Of a DNA stretch of 64,000 bases, positions 46,005 to 56,054 are shown piece by piece. Positions within the stretch are counted from its first letter, which is position 1. Each line of letters begins with the position of its first letter. The notes under the pieces are model-generated. The model worked only from the letters and a program-made list of their open reading frames with translations. It did not search any database and was not told the origin of the DNA. This stretch comes from Incurvaria masculella (lineage: Eukaryota; Arthropoda; Insecta; Lepidoptera; Incurvariidae), in the NCBI GenBank assembly GCA_946894095.1, contig OX335655.1, forward strand, positions 13,888,001-13,952,000, read 5' to 3'. The translations under genes were made by a program, and so were the position numbers.

Positions 46005-46895
46005 TTATTTAGCAACCGGTATTTGATGGTAGGCTCTCTTGAGATCAAGTGTGGAGAATATCTTCTTGCCCTCAAGAGCGAAGGTAAAGTCATGCAGACG
46101 GGGCACTGGATATCTGTCGGGCGTTGTAATGGTGTTGAGGCGGCGGAAATCCCCACATGGTCGTAGCTCGCCTGATTTTTTTGGGACGATGTGGAGTGGG
46201 CTGGCCCATTGACTCTTGGAAGGTCGGCAGATCCCTTGTGTTATCATTTCGTCAAACACTTTTTTGGCTGCCTGGTACATGTGGGGAGACAGTGGTCTCA
46301 CTCGAGCGTAGACTGGTTGGCCGGAAGTCTCAATGTGATGCTCAACGCCGTGCTTGGTGGGATTATTCATTTGTGATGAGTTCGTAAGACCAGGGAAGTC
46401 TTGCATGATCATTTTGTACGGTGAGTCGTCTTCGACTGCAAGGAGCGCCGGGGGGCTGAGGGCGGCAGCGGTGTGATTGCTACTTGAATTTGTTGCGGAC
46501 ATATTTTCAGTAGGCGCAGGCAGCGGGCCAGCTGCGATATCGATTAACTTGTGACTGTGTACGTCCACAAGAAAATGATAATGCTTCAGGAAGTCTGCTC
46601 CCAGGATTGGTCTATTGACGGCGGCAATGGTGAAAGTCCAGGGGTATGACTTTTGCTGTCCGATATCAAGAAAAAGTTTTCTGCTACCGTAGGTAGATAT
46701 CGTTGTACCATTGGCGGCGAACAGTTTGAATGATGTTGTTTTTTTTGTAAGACCTTTTGTGTAAGGCAAAACAGAAATATTTGCTCCCGTATCGACCAAG
46801 AACTCCAACTTGCTGTTACGGTCTGTTATAAATAGGCGGTGAGATTTATGTTCGACTCTGGCATCCGCCTCGGCCAGTGTCGGTATTAGTTTCCC
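46005..46895 (-). pseudogene. retrotransposon protease + N-terminal reverse transcriptase (pol part 1)
   Basis: This frame is open from the gag slippery site without a stop, in -1 relative to gag. It contains the aspartic-protease active site LVDTGA followed by NISVLPY, then the RT N-terminal half with the [13 protein letters not shown] and [11 protein letters not shown] blocks and the first catalytic Asp in [11 protein letters not shown]. It ends at an in-frame TAA at 46005-46007, where homologous elements continue without interruption. The spacing to the next conserved block shows that an indel accompanies the stop. The frame has no own convincing ATG, which fits expression by frameshifting. 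Confidence 0.87.
46853..46895 (-). promoter_or_regulatory. -1 programmed frameshift signal (slippery heptamer + stem-loop)
   Basis: GGGAAAC at 46895-46889 is read G GGA AAC in the gag frame and is followed directly by TAA. After a 6-nt spacer comes a stem: CGAC, an A.A mismatch, CTGGC, a 10-nt loop, GCCAG, A, GTCG (46882-46853). Pol lies in the -1 frame. This is the canonical X XXY YYZ + spacer + stem arrangement. Confidence 0.8.
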
Positions 46896-47683
46896 TGGTT
46901 CTCGTATCGCACGCTCGCGGAGGTGGCGGCGCCGCGGTAGCTACACGGTTTCTCGCAGCGCCTCGCTCTGCTTCCGAATCGTTGGTGGTAATTACATATT
47001 TGTATTCGGCGTGTCGGCTGTTGAGGTCTGTAACGATGTTGGTCGTTTTGTTGCCTCGAATCGTGAGCTTTGAGGGCCGATATTTCTAGACTTAGCTCTT
47101 CAATCTTTTTGGCCAGTTCTAGATTTGAGGGGGAGTCTTGTCGTTGATTTTCTTTTGATATTGCTGATACATGAGCTTCCGGTGCCGTCTGATCGGCTAT
47201 TCTGTCTGCGATAGCTGCCAAATCGTCAAGTTTCGTTCGTTCGCTTCCTAAGAGTACTGCGCGGGTTGCGGATGGTAGATGACTCGTCCACATCATTTGT
47301 AGGGCGCCGTCGGTTAGCATTCCGCTGGATAGCTCACGCATGCGCCGTAGAAGGTGTGACGGTTTTTGATCTCCGAGGTCGGTCTGCGTCAGCAACCGAT
47401 TAAGGCGTTTTGCTTCGGACTCTTCATAAACACTCAGAAGTCGGGTTTTTAGTGCTTCGGATTTGTTGTTCGGTGGCGGGTTAAAGATAATGTCGCTGAC
47501 GTGGTCCAGATCTTCTCTCTCTAACTTCGCGATGATGATGTTGAACTTCGCCTCATCGGATTGTTTCTGCGGCGCGAGCACTGCGTCGACTTGCGCGAAC
47601 CAGAGACGCGGACGATCCCTCCAGAAAGCGGGAACTCTTGCAGATAGCGAAATTACTGCCATGTCGACTCCACTTTCAGCCAT
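46886..47683 (-). CDS. retrotransposon Gag
   Basis: 265-residue Gag-like protein starting [10 protein letters not shown]; an in-frame ATG 87 bases upstream lies in the LTR and is unlikely to be used. The N-terminal part has the [17 protein letters not shown] signature typical of insect gypsy-type Gag. A zinc motif lies at about residues 230-247: [18 protein letters not shown], spacing CX2HX9CX3C rather than the usual CCHC knuckle. The frame is intact up to a TAA at 46886-46888. The slippery heptamer GGGAAAC sits immediately before that stop. Confidence 0.9.
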   Translation of the reverse strand: MAESGVDMAVISLSARVPAFWRDRPRLWFAQVDAVLAPQKQSDEAKFNIIIAKLEREDLDHVSDIIFNPPPNNKSEALKTRLLSVYEESEAKRLNRLLTQTDLGDQKPSHLLRRMRELSSGMLTDGALQMMWTSHLPSATRAVLLGSERTKLDDLAAIADRIADQTAPEAHVSAISKENQRQDSPSNLELAKKIEELSLEISALKAHDSRQQNDQHRYRPQQPTRRIQICNYHQRFGSRARRCEKPCSYRGAATSASVRYENQGN

Positions 47684-47689
47684 GTTCAG

Positions 47690-47703
47690 CGTCGGGGTCA
47701 CCA
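47690..47703 (-). promoter_or_regulatory. primer-binding site for tRNA-Trp
   Basis: The minus strand reads TGGTGACCCCGACG, which is complementary to the 3' end of insect tRNA-Trp including CCA. It lies between the LTR-like sequence and the gag ATG, where a primer site belongs. Confidence 0.8.
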
Positions 47704-47718
47704 CTTTAGGAGTTCTGA

Positions 47719-47896
47719 TGTATTGAAAGTCTTGTTGTGTACTGAACGATTTATTAATGAGTGCTCGCATACTTATACGCTATGGAGCGACGGCAGCGCC
47801 ACGGCTTGCATAAATACGGAGCACGTCGTGAAACACCTCTCATTTCATTGGCCGACGTCATGGCGGTGTCGCGTGCGCTGCGTGCTCGCTACAACA
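47719..47896 (-). repeat. 5' LTR-like sequence of the gypsy element
   Basis: Sequence between a TGT (several TGT starts possible, 47893-47899) and an ACA end at 47719. It contains a TATAAG box (47772-47777) and, about 20 bp further in the direction of transcription, an AATAAA (47750-47755), as in a compact LTR. No second copy is present, so the boundaries are inferred. Confidence 0.55.
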
Positions 47897-48430
47897 ACAT
47901 GAAATAGCAAAGACAATTTAAACAATAGTGGAGAACTGCATATAGCGACTGCATCTATCACTTGTGTTATTTCTTTCAGTCAACCTGAATTCATGATGAA
48001 GAAAGTGAAAAATTTAATGTATGCATTGTAATGAGCAAGAGATAAATTACCTAAGTAAACACAATTGTTCAGTGAAGGTCGCATGTAAGCAAAAGACATT
48101 GGGGAAGATTTAAATAAAACCACGAATTTGCACATTAATCCATGTATAATTTCAATTTACATAGGTACCTCTTATTTTGTGAACATAAATTAATGTAATT
48201 TACTTAAAAACATCTTCTATAGCCTCATTGAATCAGCCTCACTGTCAAATCTTAACACGTCACCCATTTCGGAAACTAAACCATTACCATGAAAAATATA
48301 GATTAAATTCAGATGTTTTTTTCATGGTCCCCATATATTCTGTTGAAGTCACGTGACTGATTTGTATGGGGACGGCGAAAAAAACATCGAAATTTAATAT
48401 TTATTATTCATGAACGATACAGATACATAA

Positions 48431-48610
48431 GATCTTGCCGGCATTCTATCAACAACTGTGGACTATTTGTTGTCTGCTCTTCGCCAGAAGCAATTGAACC
48501 GCCAAAAAGAGAAAAAAAATCCAATCCGAGTGTGTAATTTACATCTAATGGACAAAATCAAGATACTGAAACTGAATATGGCACTTGAGAGAGCTGAAAA
48601 ACAAAAGTAG
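48431..48610 (+). pseudogene. unidentified open frame remnant (59 codons, no ATG)
   Basis: Reads ...GILSTTVDYLLSALRQKQL..., then a Lys-rich helix ending ALERAEKQK and TAG. Composition looks protein-like (charged amphipathic helix), but a stop lies directly upstream. An exon with acceptor ATAAG| or a transposase remnant are both possible. Not recognised. Confidence 0.35.
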
Positions 48611-48814
48611 GTAAAATCTGCACTTAAAAAATTTAATACCAATTAATTTTGGAAACCATAGAGATAACGCTACGAAGGCAATAACTAAAACCGAACCTAT
48701 ATTGTTACTGAAGATGTGCAATTAAAATAATATATCCTAAAACAAATATTTATTTATGTTACCACTAGCAGCTGTATTCAGAGACTAGCTTTGAGAGTGG
48801 ACTTACTTTAATAT

Positions 48815-48965
48815 GCGGATTATGCCTAAACTAAATCTGTTTTATTATGGTTAGCGAGGTGTTAATACCGTACTAAGTTTTGAAAGGTTCACTCTTAATA
48901 CCACTACGCTTAAAGCTGATTACTAGTCTGAGTGGACTTGTATTGTGAAAATATAAAAGATTTGA
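48815..48965 (+). repeat. MITE fragment, family also at 35440 and 63300
   Basis: GGTTAGCGAGGTGTTAATAC and CGTACTAAGTTTTGA.AGGTTC shared in the same order. Confidence 0.6.
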
Positions 48966-51441
48966 CAATGACGTTGACTTATAGCTGTTAACAGCTACAT
49001 ACATACATACTGGATAGTGTACAATAAAGCAGAAATATACGCGAAATTAATCCACCTCAAAGCCTATCTTTAGCCGATAGGATACATCACCTTGCTTCTA
49101 TCATGAGGTTTGGCACAGTGAGTCAAAGTGTGTCAGCTAGGTTATCTTTATTTAGTCATCAACGCCTACATGACAATATTAACGAAGATAAACATGGCTA
49201 GTGTGGTCCGGATGAGAAATAGGTACTGACTTAATAAATTCACTCTTGCTTCCTAGTATTCATGCTAAAAAGTGTACTGAAACCAGCAGATCCTCCTCAT
49301 GCATCCAAAACATAATAACATATTTATTATTCCCATGTATTGCGTTCAGACAAGTAGGTCCAACCAAACCCCTTTACTAGAGCAAGTAAACCCTTTAAGT
49401 AACATTTCTCAACCATTACGCTAAGAATCTTGTATATTTGCGTACTCAATCTCTGCATATCAATTAATTTCTAACCCCGACCGACAGTCAATCATACATA
49501 CCAGAAGTGTATAGATTTATATTTGAAACACTGTGCCAAACTCAGAACGGAACAATTACAAATTTGAAACCACTGTCAAATCTCCGATCAGGCGAAAATC
49601 GGCGTGCACAACCCGCAAATGACGCCATTACAAAGTACCAACTATAACCACTTGATTCTCCATGGTTAAACATAAATATGGCGCTAGCTGAACAGCTGTT
49701 GTATGTCAATGTTAGTGGAGTCGAGCAGTTTTTTTTTTTTGTATTTTGGATGCAAATCGGGCAAAATACCCATATTTGACCCGTGTAATAATAATGGGGT
49801 TTGTTGACTGTTAACTTAGCATTAACTTAGTAGATTGTGCATGCCAAATTGCCTTTCGACAATTACCCGTGGTTAAATTTTATTTAATTTTTTTTTTTAA
49901 ACCATTGATGTTTTGCACTCCACCCTAACTAACTATGGCACGATGGCACGAACACAAACGTCATTAATAGAATAAATTACAAAGTAAATATTTGGTTGGG
50001 AGATTTTTTATAAATGTTGCAAAAGTAAATACGAATGATAAGACTCTAGAAATGTTTCGTCAGTTGCTAAAAAGCATACTTGCCATGAAATGTCGACAGA
50101 ATCCTTGTCATCTTATGGTGGTACATAATGGTTAATGGTTGGCATCTCTCGTACCTTTCTTACTTTAATTTATTACATATATTATATATATTTCACCGAA
50201 CACTGAACAGGACTTTAAATAATGTTTTAACATTTATTACAAACACGCTTTATTATCTTTTGTGTACATCGGAGAGCCGATGCGCTGACTTTAGACCTAT
50301 TACCTATGCTAATATAACATATTCTACAGTATTATACACACAGTTTACAAATTAGCGTGTTAATCGCACAACATTCATTCGTCTTAAATACATTTCCATG
50401 CTGACACAGTGCATAGAAGAAACAGTTGAGACACTGCACAGACAGAATGAAGGAATGTAGATTGCTTTTTGAAAAACTTTTTTTTTGTAATACCATATTT
50501 CTATATATATATTTCTAAAAATACCTTTTTGATGGGACATACATACATCTCAGGTATTTTAGGAGGATATTTAACCATTGGACTCTGATTGGGCATAAAA
50601 GGAATAGTCTCGCACATTTGTTCGCACATAGGTAGTGTTATTTTGGACATGAATAAAAGGAAATTGTGACAATACCCAAGGTCAGAATTTACTCACACAT
50701 TGTATCTTACTTGTCAGTGCACTCCCAGAATGAACAGCAGTGGGCTTGCGTTGAACTAGGTTTGTGCAATCATTATTTTTGTCCAAAGTAATTTCCTAAA
50801 AAATTTTGGGACCCGAGATACATACACCATAAAACAAAGCTCAATAATGTCTGGGCGCGTATCTGTCCACCAAAGGTTAATATGTGGTTGATACGCAAAT
50901 GTGTACAGGTGAGCGGGATGCGCACGTGTACACATTTCAGTTCATGTGTCACTACTGTTTCCAATTTGTACTGTGACGCTGGGCTAGCCGCACAATTCTG
51001 TCGTTATTGTCTATGAAATATGTAAAGTGTTCCTATCAAAAAAAACTTATAACTTCAAATCCAAGCTTTCCAAGAAATATCATTAGGTCTGTTCACTTTC
51101 AGAATGACGACTAACCCAACTTGGGGAGTATTAAAGTTATTGCTACATAGTTACCAAACAGTGCAAGCTACGGAAGTGATAGTTCCTACTGGCTCAATAC
51201 GACTACAATAAAAGATACACGACTAAAAGTAGAATATTTACCTACGATAAGATCATTAAAAAAATACTAGACAATGCTTTTACGAGTTAAACGCGTCATT
51301 CGATTTGTCTTTCCTTTCAAGAAATCAGTCACCTAGGCATCACTCAATTAAAGCTAAAATGAAAAATATGAATTACAACGATCCGTCGTATCGAATCAAC
51401 AAACTAATTTCTCATATAATACTGATTATACAATTCCAATA

Positions 51442-51929
51442 ATGATATTTACACTAATAACTGAAAACAGATATTCAATCATAACAAATATTAAAAAATC
51501 AACTTTGCATAAAATATGGAGATCCGTATCTGCAGTAAAACAGGGAAGTTTTGTATCTAAAAATAATCAACATATTTTTTATGAGGATCAAAACATGCTC
51601 CATCGTGACAAAGGCCTGATCATTTTGATGCGGAATACATACAAAATGACAGTAACAAATGTTAGTGGCCACAAAAGCATCATAGCAATGAGATGAGATC
51701 ATTTTGGCCGGATTCGTTGGTAGGTAATCAACATATTCACATTATACAATCAAGGCTACGCTCCCGGGTAGGTCACCTACTTGAAGATTTAAAATCACTT
51801 GTACATAAAAAAGACATAGAGTTGGTAGCGGTTTGCACCAGGCTTCTTGACCCGGGACTTTCTCCATTGAGTATGATGAGCGCACTGTATAAAAAAAATA
51901 TGCGGGTGATAAGCCCAGAACGTTTTTAA
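51442..51929 (+). pseudogene. unidentified gene broken by a 5-bp tandem duplication
   Basis: Two overlapping frames, 51442-51696 and 51693-51929, together cover about 160 codons of protein-like sequence (…HKSIIAM then RSFWPDSLVGNQ…, LRSRVGHLLEDLKSLV, VAVCTRLLDPGLSPLSMMSA). The break lies at 51688-51697, where ATGAG occurs twice in tandem; a single ATGAG would keep one frame. I do not recognise the protein: no transmembrane segment, zinc motif or catalytic signature is visible. Upstream the frame is closed by a stop at 51403. It could be a recent pseudogene or retrocopy, a polymorphic allele, or an assembly error in a real gene. Confidence 0.5.
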
Positions 51930-52409
51930 GTGTAGGGCCTTGTCTGTGTCTATTAGTGTATCCTTAAATGACTTATATAATGACTGATGATGATAATATA
52001 AAAGCAGACATGTATAGATTATTCTATTAAGTTTAATAAAAACATCTACATTCAACGATATGCTAACTACCCTTACGTAAGTTCTTCCAAAAGAAATGTA
52101 AAGGCTTTGAAGAAGCCCTCTACCCAAAATTGTCTTCACTTAGCTTAAGTAAATTTGTATTCGAAGTGTAGATTGCTTACAGGTTCAAATATTCCTACTC
52201 CCAGATTACAACATTTTAAATAACTGATACCACAAAAAATAAACATTTTAAGAAAAATAAGCATATTTGATTAACAATAGTAATAACACCAACAATCATG
52301 TTTAGTCACTTCATAAAAAGCAAAGAATCATAAAAAAGTATATTATTTGTTTATACATTAAAATATCTGGGTATTAAGCACACAAATACGTACGCACCAC
52401 ACTTATCAT
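51930..52409. other. no gene recognised
   Basis: AT-rich. Confidence 0.4.
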
Positions 52410-52923
52410 CTGAAGCCTTATTCTGCTAATCGATAACTGCGCGCGTTATGTTTGTGTTTTCTCAAAACCGCATGATTCGCGCGAAATGGTATTCTACTAG
52501 CGCAGTTTGCAAAACGCATGCGTTGTGTTTGTGTTTTGTTCGCAAACTCGTAACGCGCGCTCCATGTTCTCGTGGGCCGTGTGTTTTGCCGAAAACTTGC
52601 TGTTTTGAGAATTCTATTTGTCAAATTTGGAGCATCGCATTGCCGAACTTCGAATATCACTTTTCTACATTACGTTGGCTGTCTCTTTCTTTTCTTAGTT
52701 ATATTTGAGTGAGAAAATAACTGTCAAAATCGTGATAGGTTATTTTACCCTGTAGGCGGCGCGCAAGACAAACCACTCCATAGACAATAACAAAACGCGT
52801 GTGTGAATTAGCTGAATACCAATTTTTGGAAACCGCACTCGAAACTTAGCGTGTTATGTTTGACGGAAACATAACTAATACGGAATGGTTTGAAATTGGA
52901 CAAATAGCAGAATCGGGCTTCAG
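52410..52923. mobile_element. 514-bp MITE with CTGAAGCC..ATTCTGCTA ends
   Basis: CTGAAGCCTTATTCTGCTAA at the left and the inverse of CTGAAGCCCGATTCTGCTAT at the right. Subterminal GTTATGTTTG motifs occur on both sides. The interior is rich in CGCG and AAAACGC motifs. No coding capacity recognised. Confidence 0.75.
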
Positions 52924-54819
52924 GTAAGCCTGGGATAAGTAATATCATTGTTTAAGCTAGGCGACAACAAAAAGGTAAAGTAAGTCTAATATATAAGCCA
53001 AACCTCAGACAAGTGATAGTGAGAAACTGCCAATCTGCATCCATGCCATATCGTTGCTAATGAAGGCCTATCGGCAGATTGGTTGGTGAAATAGCTTTAA
53101 ATCGCACGTTGTCTCTCTAAGGGAGTGAACGTGATTTGTGCCGCCGTGACAAGACCGTTCTCCCGCATGGCCGTCCATTTTATGGTTATTTGCCAAACGT
53201 AGCCATTTGAATCGTCAGTTTTTCCTAGTGTCTGTATTATGTTCTGGGTGACATTTTGATTTATCTATCTTCAAAAATAATTAACATTTATATGTAATTA
53301 TTACCTTTAAAACTGGTAAACTAGTAAACTAGTTTTTGTCTAATTCGTCGGTGATGGCAGATCATCTTTCGACTCATGTCGTTTTGGTTGTAATTTGTCA
53401 AAAGGTATTTGAGTTTTTGCAAGGGTCCACGTCAAACTGCTTACAAAAAAAGGTCTGCCCACTACTGAATGTTGCCTACTAAATAGCTAGTGGATAGCTA
53501 CCTAAGAGCAAATGGAGAATAGAGGGAAACTTGCTTAGACAGTAGAAAGACTCGACTTACTAGCATAGCCTGACACAATGGCAACCCCAGGTTTACTCAG
53601 AACCACATTTAGGTGTGCCCACAAAATTTCTAACCCAGTCGTTTGGGACACCACATGACTCTTTTACTCTCAGTTCGTAACGCTACACTTTACACGACAA
53701 ACTCATTATCTCATGTCTGAAAACTGTACAAGTATAAAACCAACCCTCCTGCACACTTTGATCTTGAGAATTAAATATTTCAAAGGAAGTTAATCATTTT
53801 TGCGAGATATTAAATGTTGTAGAGCAGAAGTGCTCTAAAAAGATTATATACGCACATGAATATTAAACATATGTAAACTGTATTTACGTTCTATTCACGT
53901 GGGTGTGTTGCATTCTAAGAATGCAGTTACTCAGTCATAACATAACCGTCTATCCAGAAACCATAACTTCAGTGAATAATTATTTCTTTATAACTATATT
54001 CGATTTTTAGGAAAGTATATAGTGAGGTTCTAAGACGACATGACATTTTTGTAACCTAAATTACAAATGCCATGTAGTGTCTGGATAGAAATCATGTTAC
54101 GGGTGTCTTTGGTAAAATCTAGGTACTACGTTTGTTTGAACGAAATTTCTTTAAGGCCAAATGAAACAAGCATTGCTTTAGACGCACAAACATGTCCAAT
54201 GATTGTCCAATTTTACTGATCGCATTTTTTGTACTCACAAAAATATAATTTTGCATGACTTATCATCAAGTAGGTAGTAAGCTTCCAATGTTAACAGTTT
54301 CAGCATCCAAAGAATATGTATAACACTTATCTGTCTACTTTTTGGGCTTGCAATAATTCACCCTTGTAATATGGTTTAATACTGCAAAATTAGTCAAGTC
54401 AATAATTTAATAAAAGTACACAGGTGCTACATTAAAATATGCAAGCAATGATTTTCTCATGCTGGTAATAAATTAATAAACAATAACAAAAGTTAATACG
54501 TAACGGCAGAATAATTCTGTAAGGCCTCCTTCAGACTTGCACAAGAGCTCTAGCTTGCTGCCCGATGCAGACTAAAATGTAGGAAATCGTATGGAACATG
54601 AAGCGACTGTGCAAGACGCGTAGTGTGAAGGGGCCCTAATGAATCGAGATGCCAGATAGACGACGGCACAGGGAATCATGTGTATGTGATCGCAGCGAGC
54701 CTACTTCCAGATTTAGTAGGTCGGTGCTTGGAAATCAACTGCTCCTGCAAATTAGATATTGCCAATTACTGTCTGTAAACTTAGTGGATGAATCCTGAAG
54801 TAAACACTATAAATTCTTT
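52924..54819. other. no gene recognised
   Basis: AT-rich, no repeat recognised. The missing last Syngr exon could lie in this direction, but no candidate was found. Confidence 0.35.
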
Positions 54820-55039
54820 AAAAAAAATTACCGACTTCAAAGAAAAAGCAATAAAAAGTAAAAAATAACTGCCATTTTTGTAGTTACGATTATTGTAATT
54901 TTTCGAGTCGGCGTCAGCCAGGCACGCGCAGCGCCAGTCAAGAGAACCTTGGTTGACACCGACTCAAAAAATAACAATAATCGTAACTACAAAAATGGAA
55001 ATTATTGTTTTACTTTTTAGTACTTTTTCTTTGAATTCG
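54820..55039. mobile_element. fold-back MITE
   Basis: Arms of about 90 bp. CCATTTTTGTAGTTACGATT on the left matches the inverse of AATCGTAACTACAAAAATGG on the right, with GAGTCGG..TCA near the centre. The outer end ACCGACTTCAAAGAAAAA is a motif common in lepidopteran repeats. Confidence 0.85.
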
Positions 55040-55147
55040 AAAAAAAAAACAGACAAATTGAGAACCTCCTCGTTTTTTGTTGGTTAAAAATATATTTAAG
55101 TATTTTACATATTTGAGGTGAAAGGAGTACATTTTTTGTTGTGAAAA

Positions 55148-55540
55148 ACCAGCATGGGTGGCTGCGCTGAGGACCAAAGGTTGCCAGAAAAGCCAAAAAA
55201 TACCTCGCCTTGCGAAACCACGCTCAGCGAGACACCATGCGACATTGCGAACCATGCCTTAGTTAGACCGTTCTACAAATGTAAGTTTGGCAGTAGCATT
55301 TCTTTGCGGGTTCTTCTTCACTGGTTGATCGAATCCGCGGATCAATCAAAGTGTGGTTTGACTACCAGAAATTGAATAAATAAATGAAATTAAATGAAAT
55401 TTGCGAGCGATCGAGCTTGTTCAAATTACTCTTAAAGGCTCCCAGTTTATAGGTATGAGGAAAGGCATGCGCCGGCAGACAGTTCCATATCCTGGCAGTG
55501 CGGCAGAGAAATGAGTTTGAGAAAAGGTTCGTTCTCATTT
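55148..55540 (-). mobile_element. LINE 3' fragment, second family, with insertion
   Basis: Matches 6830-7070 (TTTCTCAAACTCATTTCTCT, GGATATGGAA.TGTCTGCCGG, CTCGCTGAGCGTGGTTTCGC). A ~130-bp unrelated insertion sits at about 55262-55398. Confidence 0.8.
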
Positions 55541-55885
55541 ATTTGTTGTACAATGTGCCTCCTGTCTCCTCAGTCTTTACTTTACTACTTTATTCTTCAG
55601 GGCGAGCAGCCTAGGTTTTTTTTAATGAACACCTCTAACACTAGTTGTAATTGAATTGTTGAGTAATTGAAAGATAAAATAAATCAACCATCCAAACCAA
55701 TTTTCTTTTCTGACCAGCCAGAAAATTATAATAAAATATCCTCAGCAAAATAAAATAAAAATGTCATCGAAAAAGTCATTCTTTGTCACCCCTCTGAGAA
55801 ATTGTGTGGCTGCCCCTTCGGTTTCGAATGTAAAATGGGTGATGTATTTGACATCGAACGAAAGAAAACAGTTGAGGGTATTTAC

Positions 55886-56054
55886 CACGCTGCTGCGAGA
55901 AGGGCGCCTCGCGGTACGCGGGCTCTGGGTCCGGCGCGCCCGGGTACGCGGGGAACGCACCCGGGTCGCCGGCGCCCTCCACCTCGTACGCGGGCGCGAA
56001 CGCCGCCTCCGCGCCCATGCGGAAGCGCTGGAACGCGAAGAACGCGCACGCCAC
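55886..56054 (-). CDS. Syngr: Syngr coding exon 4
   Basis: Encodes residues 159-214: the end of segment 4 (VACAFFAFQRF) and a GC-rich cytoplasmic tail with Pro-Tyr-Ala repeats (PAYEVEG, PAYPGAPDPEPAYREAP). Acceptor GCTCGCAG. The likely donor is CGTG|GTAAAT at 55885; without splicing the frame stops at 55776. The tail is much more GC-rich than its surroundings and gives long spurious frames on the opposite strand. Confidence 0.88.

Larger units (their letters stand above)
44869..47896 (-). mobile_element. Ty3/gypsy retrotransposon, CsRn1/Kabuki type, 3'-truncated
   Basis: Read on the minus strand the order is: LTR-like 5' end (47719-47896), a primer-binding site matching the 3' end of tRNA-Trp (47690-47703), gag (47683-46886), then protease and reverse transcriptase in the -1 frame (46895-46005), a break, and the rest of RT with RNase H (46002-44869). 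Gag ends with a CX2HX9CX3C zinc motif. That motif and a tRNA-Trp primer are the published hallmarks of the CsRn1 clade, which includes Kabuki of Bombyx. No integrase (HHCC/DDE) and no second LTR were found to the left of 44869, so this copy cannot move by itself. Several further defects are present in pol. Confidence 0.9.
47900..51441. other. no gene established
   Basis: AT-rich. Holds a 59-codon open frame remnant (48431-48610), a MITE fragment (48815-48965), and an inverse AATAAA near 50233 that could be a poly(A) site for a minus-strand transcript. Confidence 0.35.

Noticed and set aside
46157..47726. Frames on the + strand over the gypsy element
   Set aside because: Antisense shadows of gag and pol.
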